This document shows positions 1 through 9,224 of a stretch of 64,000 nt of DNA, piece after piece. The position numbers and the translations under genes were made by a program. How positions within the stretch are numbered: the stretch's first letter is position 1; every line of letters starts with the position of its first letter. This DNA is from Mycobacterium sp. D16Q14 (GTDB lineage: Bacteria; Actinomycetota; Actinomycetes; Mycobacteriales; Mycobacteriaceae). The stretch is from positions 1 through 64,000 of the forward strand of contig MAEX01000006.1 in NCBI GenBank assembly GCA_002013415.1, read 5' to 3'. The notes beneath the pieces were generated by a model. It ran no database searches, was not told where the DNA came from, and saw only the letters and a program-made list of their open reading frames with translations.

Positions 1-24
1 GGTGCTCCTGCACCTGATCGTGCG

Positions 25-888
25 ATGAACCAGGCCACCCGGTCGCCGGACGCCGTCGAGTTGACGGTCGACCAGGCCTGGTTCCTCGCAGACACGTTGA
101 GCGCCGGCACCTTTCCTTGGGTGCTGGCGATCACGGTCCCCTTCCGTGATGAGGCACAACGCGCGGGCTTCAATGCTCAGCGCGTCCAGGAACTCACCCG
201 GGCCGGCGTCCTGAACACCGAGGGTGCGGTGGATCCCGCTGTGGCGGAATGGATCCGTACCGTGTGCCGTCCCGACCGTTGGCTCGAACTGCGATACGTT
301 GCGGCGGGTTCAGAGAATCCGGACGTGATGCGCGGCATCATCGCGCACAGGCAATCGCAGGGTCGCCCGCAGACCGTGGTGTCCCTACGTAATGCCCACC
401 TGATCACCTTCACCGCCGTCGACGCCGACGATCCGTCGGCGCTTGTCCCCAGTGTGGTCGCCGGACTGCGGTGGCGCGCACCTGCGCGGTTCCCCGAATT
501 CACACTGCCCACCGATGTGGGGGCAAAGGCCGACGAGCAGCTGCGTTCCGGCGCCTCGCTGGCCGACGTCGTGGGATACCTGGGCGTCCCTCCCGCCGCG
601 CAGGCTGTGGTGGAATCGGCGTTCATCGGAAACCGCAACTATGTCGAAGTGGTTGCCGGGCAACGTAACAACGCAACTCAACAGACCTCCGAGGTGGGCA
701 TCAGCGTGGTGGACACCAGCGCTGGGCGCATCCTCGTCAGCCCACACCGCGCAGGGGACGGCACCTGGTTGTCGACCTTTGCCCCCGGAGCCCCATTCGC
801 GATCGCGGTGGCCGTCGAGCAGTTGATGGCCACGCTCCCGGACGGGCACTGGTTCCCCGATGCCCGACTGACCCGAGACTTCGACTAA
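25..888 (+). CDS. espG3: ESX-3 secretion-associated protein EspG3
   Basis: A 287-residue cytosolic chaperone of the EspG family, which binds the tip of cognate PPE proteins and delivers PE-PPE pairs to the type VII secretion machine. The N-terminal part ([17 protein letters not shown], then [13 protein letters not shown] TFPWVLAIT) is typical of the mycobacterial EspG3 group. It stands directly before eccD3, mycP3 and eccE3, the usual 3' order of the ESX-3 (iron and zinc related) operon. The ATG at 25 is used because the family begins shortly before the ELTVDQAW stretch. The 24 bases upstream hold no recognisable gene end, and esxH, the usual upstream neighbour, must lie outside the window. 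Confidence 0.93.
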   Translation: MNQATRSPDAVELTVDQAWFLADTLSAGTFPWVLAITVPFRDEAQRAGFNAQRVQELTRAGVLNTEGAVDPAVAEWIRTVCRPDRWLELRYVAAGSENPDVMRGIIAHRQSQGRPQTVVSLRNAHLITFTAVDADDPSALVPSVVAGLRWRAPARFPEFTLPTDVGAKADEQLRSGASLADVVGYLGVPPAAQAVVESAFIGNRNYVEVVAGQRNNATQQTSEVGISVVDTSAGRILVSPHRAGDGTWLSTFAPGAPFAIAVAVEQLMATLPDGHWFPDARLTRDFD

Positions 889-953
889 TGCTGTCGCTCT
901 ATTAGTTCCCCACTGTGCTCCACCCCCCTATCGAGAGAGTCAAACGAAACACC

Positions 954-2339
954 ATGTCTGAGAACGCCGTGATGCCCATCGTCCGGGTAGCCGTGCTCGG
1001 TGAAGAAAAGCTGACCGAGGTCGCTTTGCCGACTCAGCTGCCGATGCGCGACATCATTCCCGCGGTACACCGGATGGTGTCCCCCGATGTCACTGAGGCC
1101 ACACCTCAGCGGCTCAGCCTGGCCCCGGTCAACGGTGCACCGTTCAGTGCCGATGCGACCCTGGACACCGTGGGCGTCGTCGACGGAGACCTGCTTACGT
1201 TGCGTCCCACCCCCGTGGGACCCGCTGCACCCGGCATCGTCGAAGACATCGCGGATGCCGCCGTCATCTTCTCCGAATCGCGCAAGCGCCCGTGGGGTGC
1301 CGAGCACATCGCCCGCATCACCCGACTGGGTGTCCTCGGATTGATCGTGGCGGCAACGGTTCTGACTATCGTGCATAACGTTCGCACCGGCTCGGTGCTG
1401 AGCCTTGCCAGCCTGGCCGTGGTGGCGGTTGTCGCCTCGATCGGAGCCCTGGTGGCACACGTGCGCTCGCCGCGTCTGGGTGCGGAGTTGGCGATCACCG
1501 CACTGGCGCCCATTGCCGGCGCACTCGCACTCGCCATCCCCGGAGATGGGCTGGCCCCGCGCGTCCTCCTGGGTGCCGCCGGCGTCGCGGCGTGGTCGCT
1601 GATTTACCTGATCGTGGCGCGTCAGCAGACCGCGTTCTTCACCGCCACCACGGTGTTGTCCCTTGGTATCGCCGGTGCCGCGGGCGCCCAGGTCCTGTGG
1701 CACCCGTCCCTGCTCGCCGTGGGTAGCGGACTGATCGTCGCGGCACTGCTGGTTACCGTGCGTGCCGCGCAGCTGTCGGCCTTCGCCGCTCGCTTCCCGC
1801 TGCCGACCATTCCCGCGCCCGGCGACCCGACGCCCTCCGCTCCGGCGATGTCGGTTCTCAAGGACCTCCCGCGACGCGTCCAGCTCAGCGACTCGCACCA
1901 AAGCGGATTCATCGCGGGCGCTTCACTTCTGGCCATCCTGGGATCGCTGGCCCTCGTGGGCGGATCGGCACCGGCAAGCCCCTGGGCCTGGTACCTGGTG
2001 GTCGCGGTGAGCGCAGGAGCGGCACTGCGTGCACGCGTGTGGGATTCGGCGGTATGCAAGGCCTGGCTGTTGGCGGTGCCGTTCGTGGTGACGTCCGCAC
2101 TCCTGGTGATCTTCACCTTCGCGGGGCGGTACACCGGCGCGCTGGCGGCACTCGCGGTCCTGGCGTTCTTGGTCGCCGCGTTGGCTGTCGTGGTATTCAA
2201 CCCGAAGATCGGTGAGGCAGAAAGCTACTCGCTGCCCAGCCGGCGCCTCCTGGGATTCCTCGCCTCGGGCATCGACGCCTCGCTGTTGCCGGTCATCGCA
2301 TACCTCACCGGGCTGTTCACCTGGATCCTCAACCGATGA
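954..2339 (+). CDS. eccD3: ESX-3 membrane channel component EccD3
   Basis: A 461-residue integral membrane protein that forms the large transmembrane vestibule of the ESX-3 core complex. Residues about 1-95 match the ubiquitin-like cytosolic domain of EccD (starting PIVRVAVLG), and the rest is a series of about eleven hydrophobic helices. The ATG at 954 is preferred over a GTG-type start at 915: the protein then begins MSENAVMPIV, as expected for the family, and a purine-rich GAGAGAG lies about 15 bases upstream. It follows espG3 by 65 bp and overlaps mycP3 by an ATGA, so it is part of one operon. Confidence 0.94.
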   Translation: MSENAVMPIVRVAVLGEEKLTEVALPTQLPMRDIIPAVHRMVSPDVTEATPQRLSLAPVNGAPFSADATLDTVGVVDGDLLTLRPTPVGPAAPGIVEDIADAAVIFSESRKRPWGAEHIARITRLGVLGLIVAATVLTIVHNVRTGSVLSLASLAVVAVVASIGALVAHVRSPRLGAELAITALAPIAGALALAIPGDGLAPRVLLGAAGVAAWSLIYLIVARQQTAFFTATTVLSLGIAGAAGAQVLWHPSLLAVGSGLIVAALLVTVRAAQLSAFAARFPLPTIPAPGDPTPSAPAMSVLKDLPRRVQLSDSHQSGFIAGASLLAILGSLALVGGSAPASPWAWYLVVAVSAGAALRARVWDSAVCKAWLLAVPFVVTSALLVIFTFAGRYTGALAALAVLAFLVAALAVVVFNPKIGEAESYSLPSRRLLGFLASGIDASLLPVIAYLTGLFTWILNR

Positions 2340-3694
2340 TCCGATTCGTGTCCGTGGGCGCCGTCGCCGCGATGCTGCTGGCGCTGTCTCCTATGACAGC
2401 TCCGGCCGCGTACGCGGTGACCCGCCCAGAGGCTGATCCCGCTGCGCTGCCACGAGATTCGGCCCCCAGCGCTACCGCCGGCATGCAGTCCGCGGCGTGC
2501 AGCACCACTGTGTTGATGCCCGCTACGGGCACAAGCGGAAAGCCGTCCCAGGAACTCGAGGAGGCATGGCGCTTCTCTCGCGGCGAGGGTCAAAGCGTCG
2601 CCATCATCGATACCGGCGTGCAGCCGAGTTCACGGCTGCATGTCGAAGGCGGGGGCGACTACGTACAGTCCACCAGCGGACTCACCGACTGCGACGGGCA
2701 CGGGACCATGGTCGCGGGGATCATCGGTGGCCAGCCCGGCCCTGACGGATTCTCCGGCATCGCACCCGCATCCAAGCTGATCTCGATTCGCCAGGAGTCC
2801 TCGAAGTTCTCCCCGCGAATCACCGGTGGTGATCCCACCACCAACGGCGCCACCCACTTTGTCAACACACTGGCCCGGTCCATCGTGCACGCCGCGAACC
2901 TCGGGGCGCGCGTGATCAACATTTCGTCGGTTGTCTGCGTACCGGCGGCAAAGCCCATCGACCAGGCCGCGCTCGGTGCGGCCCTGCGGTACGCCGTCGA
3001 AGAAAAGGACGCTGTCGTCATCGCGGCAGCCGGTAACAGCAGCGGCGGTGGCGCCAACTGCCAACCGAATCCGCTCAGCGGTTCCGGTGCCGACCCGAGG
3101 AACTGGACTGGGGTGGAATCTGTTTCGGTTCCCTCATGGTGGCAGCCGTACGTGCTGTCCGTGGGATCGGTGTCCGCCGACGGCAGCCCCTCGAAGTTCA
3201 CGATGTCCGGCCCGTGGGTGGGCATCGCGGCGAATGGCGAGAATGTGACATCGCTGTCCAACGACGAAGCGGGCGGGCTAGCCAACGGAATGGTCGGCCA
3301 GGACGGCAAGCCGCACCCCCTGTTCGGAACCAGTTATGCGACCGCCTACGTGTCGGGCGTCGCTGCGCTGGTGCGCAGCCGATTCCCCGATCTGACCGCA
3401 GAGCAGGTTGTCTCGCGGCTGCAAAGAACCGCTCGTGACGCGGGCCGGTCTCCGTCAAATCTTGTGGGAACCGGAACCGTCGACCCAGTAGCCGCACTCA
3501 CCTGGGAGGTCCCCGCGGACGGAAGCGCACCGGCCGGCCCCAGCGCCCGCGCCGTCGTTCCGCCGCCCCCGCCCACCCTCGAAAACCCCCTTCCCCGGCG
3601 ACTCGCCTTCCTTGGCGCCGGTGTATGTCTGATCGCGGTGATCGTCGTCGCCGGGCTCAGTGCACGTCGCAGACAGGAGAGCACGAGTGAGTAA
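2336..3694 (+). CDS. mycP3: Mycosin-3, ESX-3 subtilisin-like serine protease
   Basis: A 452-residue membrane-anchored subtilase of the type VII secretion system, needed for stability of the ESX complex and acting on the outer side of the plasma membrane. It shows an N-terminal signal peptide (hydrophobic stretch 5-25, ending AYA), then the catalytic triad: Asp92 in AIIDTGVQ, His122 in DCDGHGTMVAG and Ser333 in FGTSYATAYVSG, with the oxyanion Asn at 234 in AAAGN. A Pro-rich linker (about 400-420) precedes a C-terminal transmembrane helix and a short RRRQ cytosolic tail. It overlaps eccD3 by ATGA and the eccE3 start by 8 bp, which points to translational coupling. Confidence 0.95.
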   Translation: MIRFVSVGAVAAMLLALSPMTAPAAYAVTRPEADPAALPRDSAPSATAGMQSAACSTTVLMPATGTSGKPSQELEEAWRFSRGEGQSVAIIDTGVQPSSRLHVEGGGDYVQSTSGLTDCDGHGTMVAGIIGGQPGPDGFSGIAPASKLISIRQESSKFSPRITGGDPTTNGATHFVNTLARSIVHAANLGARVINISSVVCVPAAKPIDQAALGAALRYAVEEKDAVVIAAAGNSSGGGANCQPNPLSGSGADPRNWTGVESVSVPSWWQPYVLSVGSVSADGSPSKFTMSGPWVGIAANGENVTSLSNDEAGGLANGMVGQDGKPHPLFGTSYATAYVSGVAALVRSRFPDLTAEQVVSRLQRTARDAGRSPSNLVGTGTVDPVAALTWEVPADGSAPAGPSARAVVPPPPPTLENPLPRRLAFLGAGVCLIAVIVVAGLSARRRQESTSE

Positions 3695-4673
3695 GAACGT
3701 GAAGCTGTATCGACCCCCGGTGCCGTGCACACTGCGGCTGACCCTGGTGGCAACGCTGGTCGCCGCGGGCGCGTTCGCGCTCTACCGTCGAGACCCGGCC
3801 GACCGCTGGATCGCGATCACCGCTGCGGTGCTGGTGCTGGTTCTGCTGGTGTGGTGGCGTGGCACCTTCCTTACCGACATTCTCGGACGGTTCACGAAGA
3901 TGCTGACCCGTAGGTTCTCTCGTCGTTCCCCGTCGAGCACCGCACAGGTCGTCGCGGCGGGAGTCGACGCGCGCACCACCGTGGCACTCGAGGTCAAGGC
4001 ACCCGTATCCGGTGAGGAGATCCCGGTCGGGCTTCTCGCCGGATACCTGGACCGCTACGGCATGCGCTGCTCATCGATCCGTGTCACCACCGCCGATGTC
4101 GTCGGCGCAAAGGGCAAGACCTGGGTGAGCCTGACCCTGAGTGCCGCGGGCAATCTCGCCGCACTGCAGGCACGGTCTCCGCGAATCCCGCTGCGCGAGA
4201 GCGCCGATATCGTGGGGCGCCGACTCTCCGATCACCTGCGCGAGCTGGGCTGGCAGGTCAATGCGGTCGACACCCCGGATGCGCCGCTGCCCGCGGAGGT
4301 CAAGGAGGGATCGCGAGCGGTCGCCGACGATCGCGGTTACCTGGCCGCCTACCGCGCCACGGTGAACGGGAATCTGCCGGACACCCTCGGGAACATCTGG
4401 AACGCGTCGCTGCCGGAGCGCTGGACCACTCTTGAGCTCACCGGCACCACCGAGGCTCCGCGGCTGACCGTGGTGTGCGCACTGCGTACACAGGAGAAGC
4501 CTGAGTCCCGCGCACCGTGGGCCGGGCTGACACCGTGCTGGGGCGAGCACCTGCCCGTCCTGGAGGCGATGAACCCGCTGTCGTCCGACACCTTCGGCGG
4601 AGTCGGCACCGCAGTCACCGAGGAGTTCCTGGACAACCTCACGCAGCAGGACGAGGCACCGGCGCTGGTCTGA
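3687..4673 (+). CDS. eccE3: ESX-3 membrane component EccE3
   Basis: A 328-residue peripheral component of the ESX-3 membrane complex. Two hydrophobic helices near the N-terminus (about residues 10-30 and 38-55) are followed by a soluble domain, as in EccE proteins. The GTG at 3687 is chosen because GGAG lies at 3676-3679 with 7-base spacing, and because the start is nested in the end of mycP3 (its stop is at 3692-3694). An earlier start at 3660 would lack such a site. This is the last gene of the ESX-3 operon and is followed at once by a perfect hairpin. Confidence 0.92.
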   Translation: MSKNVKLYRPPVPCTLRLTLVATLVAAGAFALYRRDPADRWIAITAAVLVLVLLVWWRGTFLTDILGRFTKMLTRRFSRRSPSSTAQVVAAGVDARTTVALEVKAPVSGEEIPVGLLAGYLDRYGMRCSSIRVTTADVVGAKGKTWVSLTLSAAGNLAALQARSPRIPLRESADIVGRRLSDHLRELGWQVNAVDTPDAPLPAEVKEGSRAVADDRGYLAAYRATVNGNLPDTLGNIWNASLPERWTTLELTGTTEAPRLTVVCALRTQEKPESRAPWAGLTPCWGEHLPVLEAMNPLSSDTFGGVGTAVTEEFLDNLTQQDEAPALV

Positions 4674-4678
4674 GCACG

Positions 4679-4708
4679 AGGGCTAGCGCACCTGGGTGCG
4701 CTAGCCCT
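4679..4708 (+). terminator. Hairpin terminator after eccE3
   Basis: A perfect 14-bp inverted repeat (AGGGCTAGCGCACC and GGTGCGCTAGCCCT) with a 2-base loop begins six bases after the eccE3 stop codon. There is no T-run, as is common for mycobacterial stem-only terminators. It probably ends the ESX-3 operon transcript. Confidence 0.8.
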
Positions 4709-4791
4709 GTGATGTCATCGGCGAGCTGTCGCGACACTCGATCCCCCATTTCCGGAATCGGGGTTTGACCCGTCCTCGGTACCCTTTCGGG

Positions 4792-6678
4792 GTGATCGCA
4801 GGTTCGGCCAGACGTCTGGCAATTTTCGCCGCCATTCTGGGCCTCATTCTCACGGCGTGCGGCCACGAGGGTCCCGGTCGCACCTCCTGGCCACCGGCGG
4901 ACGGCGGCGGGCCCTGTGCGGTCGCCAAGCAGACCGACGTACCGGCGACCATGCGCGACGGCACGATCCTGCGCGCGGATATCTACCGTCCCAAGCTCAA
5001 GGACCCAGTGCCGGTCATCCTGATGCGCACCCAGTACGGCAAGAGCAGCGCGCAGGTCAAGCCCTCGCGGTTCCAGACTCCCGGCTGGTTCGCCTCGCAT
5101 TGCTATCTCGTTGTGGTGCAGGATGTTCGGGGTCAAGGCGCTTCGGACGGGATATTCACCGAATTCGGCAATGACGGCAACGACGGTTACGACACCGTTG
5201 AGTGGGCCGCCGGAATACCCGGTTCCACCGGCAAGGTCGGAATGTACGGGTCCTCGTATGTCGGTGCCACACAATGGCTCGCCGCCACCACAACTCCCCC
5301 ACACCTGACCACCATCGTTCCGTCCAACACGGCCTCCGACTACTACGACGGATGGACATACGAGGGCGGCGCGTTCCGGCTCGGCTTCGTGCTCCCGTGG
5401 GCGATCGAGACGATCGCCACCACCGCAGCGAAGAACCGGGGCGATGAGGCGGCCGTCGAACAACTGGAGGCCGCTGACAAAGAACGTGATCGCTGGCTCA
5501 ATTTCCTTCCATACCAGGATCTTCCACCGATGCAGCCAGGCAATCCCCACGTCGCGCCGTGGTATTTCGAGTGGATCCGGCATTCAACCCGCGACGAGTA
5601 TTGGAAGCGGTGGAGCATCCGGGATCGGTACGAGAACGTGAAGGTGCCGGTGCTGCACTTCGAGGGCTGGTACGACGCCTTCCTGCGCGGCGGCCTGGAG
5701 AACTTCGCCGGCATGTCCGCACGTGGCGGGTCGCCGGAGGCGCGCCGACATCAGCGCATTGTCATCGGCCCCTGGGATCATCTGGCCTGGGGCCGTGAAA
5801 CATCCAGTCCTTCACCACTATTGAAGAGCCCGGGAACCGGCGCAAGCAGCCCAGTGAACGAGCTGCAACTGGCATGGTTCGACCACTTCCTCAAGGGCAC
5901 GGACAATGGTGTCGCCTCCGGGTCACCCCGCGTCGACTACTACCTGATGGGCGCCGACCGGTGGAAGAACGCCCCCGCCTGGCCGCTGCCGCAGACGAAT
6001 TGGACCGTGTATCACCTCGGCGGTCCCGGCGCGAAGCACGAGGGAAGGCTCAGCAATTCGGCCTCACCCCATGATCCGCCCGACACCTACCGCTACGACC
6101 CGGCCAATCCGGTACCAAGTGCGGGCGGACACTCCTGTTGCGCCGCGGATTCGGCTCCGGAAGGTCGCTACGACCAGACCACCGTGGAACAGCGCCCCGA
6201 TGTACTGACCTACACCAGCGAGCCGCTCACCACCGAAACCGAGGTCACCGGACCGATCAGCGTCGACCTATGGGCCGCATCCTCTGCCCCCGACACCGAC
6301 TTCACCGCGAAACTGGTTGTCGTGCAATCCGATGGTGCCGCCGTCAATCTCAACAACGGAGTTGTCCGCACCTCGCTGGCACAATCACTATCCGAGCTAC
6401 GCCCCATTGCGGTGGGCCAGCCGCACAGGTACCGCATCGACGTATGGCCGGTGAGCTACCAGTTCCGTGTCGGTGAGCGCATTCGACTGGAGATTTCCAG
6501 CAGCGACTTCCCGCAGTACGCGCCCAACCCCAACACGGGCGCACCATTCGGGCAGAACTCCGAGCTGCGCACCGCCAGGCAGACAATCCTGCACGATGCG
6601 GCGCACCCATCCACACTCACACTGCCCGTCATACCTGCGGGGGATCCAGGAACCGAACAGTTCCCGATGCCCCGGTGA
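4792..6678 (+). CDS. CocE/NonD-family hydrolase, predicted lipoprotein
   Basis: An alpha/beta hydrolase of the X-Pro dipeptidyl-peptidase S15 / cocaine-esterase-like family, about 628 residues, predicted to be exported and lipid-anchored. The N-terminal signal ends in a lipobox (LILTAC, Cys about 20 from the GTG start). The nucleophile Ser lies in MYGSSYVGATQW, the acid is probably the Asp of FEGWYDAFLRGG and the His lies in GPWDHLAWG. The C-terminal half has the jelly-roll domain usual for these enzymes. The substrate is unknown. The start is uncertain: GTG at 4792 gives a compact lipoprotein signal, while TTG at 4765 would add nine residues. It is a single gene between two hairpins. Confidence 0.85.
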   Translation: MIAGSARRLAIFAAILGLILTACGHEGPGRTSWPPADGGGPCAVAKQTDVPATMRDGTILRADIYRPKLKDPVPVILMRTQYGKSSAQVKPSRFQTPGWFASHCYLVVVQDVRGQGASDGIFTEFGNDGNDGYDTVEWAAGIPGSTGKVGMYGSSYVGATQWLAATTTPPHLTTIVPSNTASDYYDGWTYEGGAFRLGFVLPWAIETIATTAAKNRGDEAAVEQLEAADKERDRWLNFLPYQDLPPMQPGNPHVAPWYFEWIRHSTRDEYWKRWSIRDRYENVKVPVLHFEGWYDAFLRGGLENFAGMSARGGSPEARRHQRIVIGPWDHLAWGRETSSPSPLLKSPGTGASSPVNELQLAWFDHFLKGTDNGVASGSPRVDYYLMGADRWKNAPAWPLPQTNWTVYHLGGPGAKHEGRLSNSASPHDPPDTYRYDPANPVPSAGGHSCCAADSAPEGRYDQTTVEQRPDVLTYTSEPLTTETEVTGPISVDLWAASSAPDTDFTAKLVVVQSDGAAVNLNNGVVRTSLAQSLSELRPIAVGQPHRYRIDVWPVSYQFRVGERIRLEISSSDFPQYAPNPNTGAPFGQNSELRTARQTILHDAAHPSTLTLPVIPAGDPGTEQFPMPR

Positions 6679-6687
6679 CTGACCGGG
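6671..6687. terminator. Hairpin at the cocE-like gene end, between convergent genes
   Basis: CCCGGT and ACCGGG with a 5-base loop straddle the stop codon (6676-6678) of the hydrolase gene, just before the end of the convergent PPOX gene at 6692. It could terminate transcription from either side. The short stem makes this a weak call. Confidence 0.4.
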
Positions 6688-6691
6688 AACA

Positions 6692-7126
6692 CTAACCCCA
6701 GTTCTCCGGGCCGCCGAGGTCCGCCGAGAGCCAGTGCTCCGGGGAGACATAAACCGCGATCTGCTCGCCGTACCCCTCCGAGTATTTGAGATACCCGTCA
6801 AGCAGCTCCTCCGGGATGTACCGGGCGGCCACCTGCCGATGCTGGTCGGGCTCGAGCGTTACGACCTTGGTCACCGGTCCCTCGACGCTCACGTACCGCA
6901 CCGTCGGCTGCTCACGGTCGACCATGAGCGTCAGCCGACCCGCGGCCTCGATCAGCTGGTGCTTGCGCGATCCCTTGCCCGTCGGAATCCAGAGATCGCC
7001 ACCCGGGGTGTAGAAGTACCAGATCGGCACGGTCAGCGGAGCGCGGTCCGCCCCAGCACTCACCGAGATTGCCGCCACGTGGGGCTCGGCCAGAAATGCC
7101 TGTCGTTCTTCCACACTCAATCCCAT
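6692..7126 (-). CDS. Pyridoxamine 5'-phosphate oxidase-like (PPOX/FDOR) protein
   Basis: A 144-residue split-barrel flavin/F420-type protein. The sequence LTVPIWYFYTPGGDLWIPTGKGSRK is the conserved phosphate/cofactor-binding face of the PPOX family, and KHQLIEAAGRLTLMVDREQPTVRYVSVEGP-type segments match F420-dependent members. The substrate cannot be told from sequence. It lies head-to-head with the SCO6745-family gene and its ATG is at 7126. Confidence 0.8.
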   Translation of the reverse strand: MGLSVEERQAFLAEPHVAAISVSAGADRAPLTVPIWYFYTPGGDLWIPTGKGSRKHQLIEAAGRLTLMVDREQPTVRYVSVEGPVTKVVTLEPDQHRQVAARYIPEELLDGYLKYSEGYGEQIAVYVSPEHWLSADLGGPENWG

Positions 7127-7205
7127 GAGACCACCCTACGAGCCCGCACCGACAACCGCACCGGACTCGACAATCCGCGCGGGCGCCCCGTGGTTCACTG
7201 GATCG

Positions 7206-8093
7206 ATGGCACGTCCACACGCCCTCGCCCGGCGTCTCTACGAACGTTTCGAGCCGGTACACGGCATCACGTACTTCGCCCCCGAAGCACGTGCCGCCGC
7301 CGACGAGCTCGGCTACCGGGGATTCTGGCGCGGATACTTCGCTACCCGATCGGCGCCCCTGGGCAGGGTGACCCCCAGAGTCGTCGAGGCCGTCTTCTAC
7401 AACTTCGCCTCATTCCGAGTCGCAAAATCACTCGACGGCGCCTGGGAAACCGTCAGCCCCGAGCAGGCACTGGCCGCGCGTCAGACCGGCGCCGTCGCGG
7501 CGTTGCGGCGCTACGGCCTCACCGATGACGACAATCTGCGCACCGCAGCCAAATTACTCGGCAAGGCGGCCCGCACAGCCTCGCCCGCTGGGCGCCCCTT
7601 ATACGCGGCGCTCACCGCCGTTCCGTGGCCCGATGAACCCGTCGCGGCGCTGTGGCATGCCGCGACTCTGCTCCGCGAGCAGCGTGGCGACGCCCATGTT
7701 GCCGCGTTGGTCGCCGCGGGCATCGACGGCCGTGAATCGAACGTGTTTCAGGTTGCGGCGGGACGGGCTACCAAGGACGGCATCATGCGCAGCCGCGACT
7801 ATGACGACAGCGAGTGGGCGACCATCGAACAGAACCTGACTCGGCGCGGCCTGCTCGACGACGGCGGTGAGCTGACGCCAGAGGGCCGGGCACTGAAGAC
7901 CGATATCGAGAGCCGAACCGACCGGGTGTCACTGCCGGTGCTCGACGCCCTGACCGACGCCGAGGTGGAGAGGCTCTTTCAGGCGCTCACGCCGATCACA
8001 CGGCAGGTCATCGCGGGTGGTGATCTGCCGGCATCGACACCAATGGGGTTGCAGCGCAACGACCTCGACGACGACAGCGCGGGCCTGGGCTAG
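7206..8093 (+). CDS. SCO6745-family protein of unknown function
   Basis: A 295-residue protein resembling the actinobacterial SCO6745 family, which has no known biochemical role. It begins MARPHALARRLYERFEPVHGITYF, where the Arg/Glu and HGITYF pattern recalls this family, and it contains a helical C-terminal half rich in Asp/Glu/Arg. The ATG at 7206 is preferred over 7125, because an extension to 7125 would overlap the start of the opposite PPOX gene and adds a low-complexity Pro/Ala leader. Its TAG stop (8091-8093) shares the tetranucleotide CTAG with the stop codon of the convergent ssuD. Confidence 0.7.
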   Translation: MARPHALARRLYERFEPVHGITYFAPEARAAADELGYRGFWRGYFATRSAPLGRVTPRVVEAVFYNFASFRVAKSLDGAWETVSPEQALAARQTGAVAALRRYGLTDDDNLRTAAKLLGKAARTASPAGRPLYAALTAVPWPDEPVAALWHAATLLREQRGDAHVAALVAAGIDGRESNVFQVAAGRATKDGIMRSRDYDDSEWATIEQNLTRRGLLDDGGELTPEGRALKTDIESRTDRVSLPVLDALTDAEVERLFQALTPITRQVIAGGDLPASTPMGLQRNDLDDDSAGLG

Positions 8094-9187
8094 ACGGCCA
8101 GCGCTCCCCGCTTTTTGAGCAGCGGAAGCACACCCTCGGCAAACCAGTACGCCTCTTCCAGGTGTGGGTATCCCGACAGGATGAACTCGTCGAACCCGAG
8201 CGCGTGGTACTCGGAAATCAGGTTGGCGACCTCTTCGTGGCTGCCCACCAACGCCGTGCCCGCACCGCCACGCACCAGCCCGACGCCCGCCCACAGGTTC
8301 GGATAAATCTCCAGTTTGTCCAGGCGGCCGCCGTGCAGCGCCGTCATGCGCCGCTGCCCTTCGGATTCGGATGTGGAATGCAGCGCCGTCGCCGCGGCGA
8401 CCTGATCAGGGGTCAGCTCCCCCACCAAAGAGTTCGCGACGGCCCAGGCCGCCTCGGAGGTGTCGCGGCTGATCGTGTGCAGGCGGATGCCGAATCGCAG
8501 GTTGCGCCCACGCTCCTTGGCCAACGCGCGCACCGTCTCGATCTTCGCGGCCGCGGCCGCGGGCGGCTCACCCCAGGTAAGGTACACGTCGACATGCTCC
8601 GCGGCGATGGGCAGTGCCGCCGGAGACGATCCACCGAAATATAACTGCGGCAACGGTGTTGGCGGCTCCGATACGCGCGCATCGGTCACCGTGTAGTGCT
8701 TTCCCGAATAGTCGACGGGTTCGCCCTTCCAGATATCCCGGACGATCTGCAGGAACTCCCCGGTGCGCTCGTAGCGCTCGTCGTGGGTAAGCCAATCACC
8801 GAAACGGCGCTGCTCGGTATCGTCACCGCCGCTGACGACGTTCAGCAGCAGCCGCCCGTCCGAGAACCGCTGAAATGTGGCCGCCTGCTGCGCGGCCAGT
8901 GTCGGTGGCACCAATCCCGGCCGAAAGGCCACGAGGAACTTCAGGCGTTCGGTCTGCTCCAGCAGCGCCGAAGCCGTGAGCCATGCGTCCTCACACCACG
9001 TGCCGGTGGGAGTCAGCACACCCTCGAAGCCCAATCGGTCCGCGGCGCGGGCAATCTCGCCGAGATAACGCAGGCTCGGCTCGCGGTACCCCACCGGGAT
9101 GGTGTGATGCGATGACGCATGCGAGGCGCCCACGATGGAACGGCTGTCACCATTGGTGGGCAGGAACCAGAAGAACTTGGCGGCCAC
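8090..9187 (-). CDS. ssuD: FMNH2-dependent alkanesulfonate monooxygenase SsuD
   Basis: A 365-residue luciferase-like TIM-barrel monooxygenase that splits sulfite from alkanesulfonates with FMNH2 and O2, used in sulfur starvation. It opens KFFWFLPTNGDSR and contains LKFLVAFRPG, SGGDDTEQRRFGD and LSGYPHLEEAYWFAEGV, all features of SsuD. A GTG start at 9187 has GGAGAG just upstream. It is the last gene of ssuC-ssuB-ssuA-ssuD. No flavin reductase (SsuE type) is adjacent, so reduced FMN must be supplied by a reductase encoded elsewhere. Confidence 0.92.
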   Translation of the reverse strand: MAAKFFWFLPTNGDSRSIVGASHASSHHTIPVGYREPSLRYLGEIARAADRLGFEGVLTPTGTWCEDAWLTASALLEQTERLKFLVAFRPGLVPPTLAAQQAATFQRFSDGRLLLNVVSGGDDTEQRRFGDWLTHDERYERTGEFLQIVRDIWKGEPVDYSGKHYTVTDARVSEPPTPLPQLYFGGSSPAALPIAAEHVDVYLTWGEPPAAAAAKIETVRALAKERGRNLRFGIRLHTISRDTSEAAWAVANSLVGELTPDQVAAATALHSTSESEGQRRMTALHGGRLDKLEIYPNLWAGVGLVRGGAGTALVGSHEEVANLISEYHALGFDEFILSGYPHLEEAYWFAEGVLPLLKKRGALAV

Positions 9188-9224
9188 GGGAATTGCTCTC
9201 CTTGCGTGGGATGCGATGTGCGGT

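Noticed and set aside
885..1901. 338-codon minus-strand frame opposite eccD3
   Set aside because: Low-complexity Gly/Arg/Gln/Asp translation opposite a clear membrane protein gene; no ribosome binding site.
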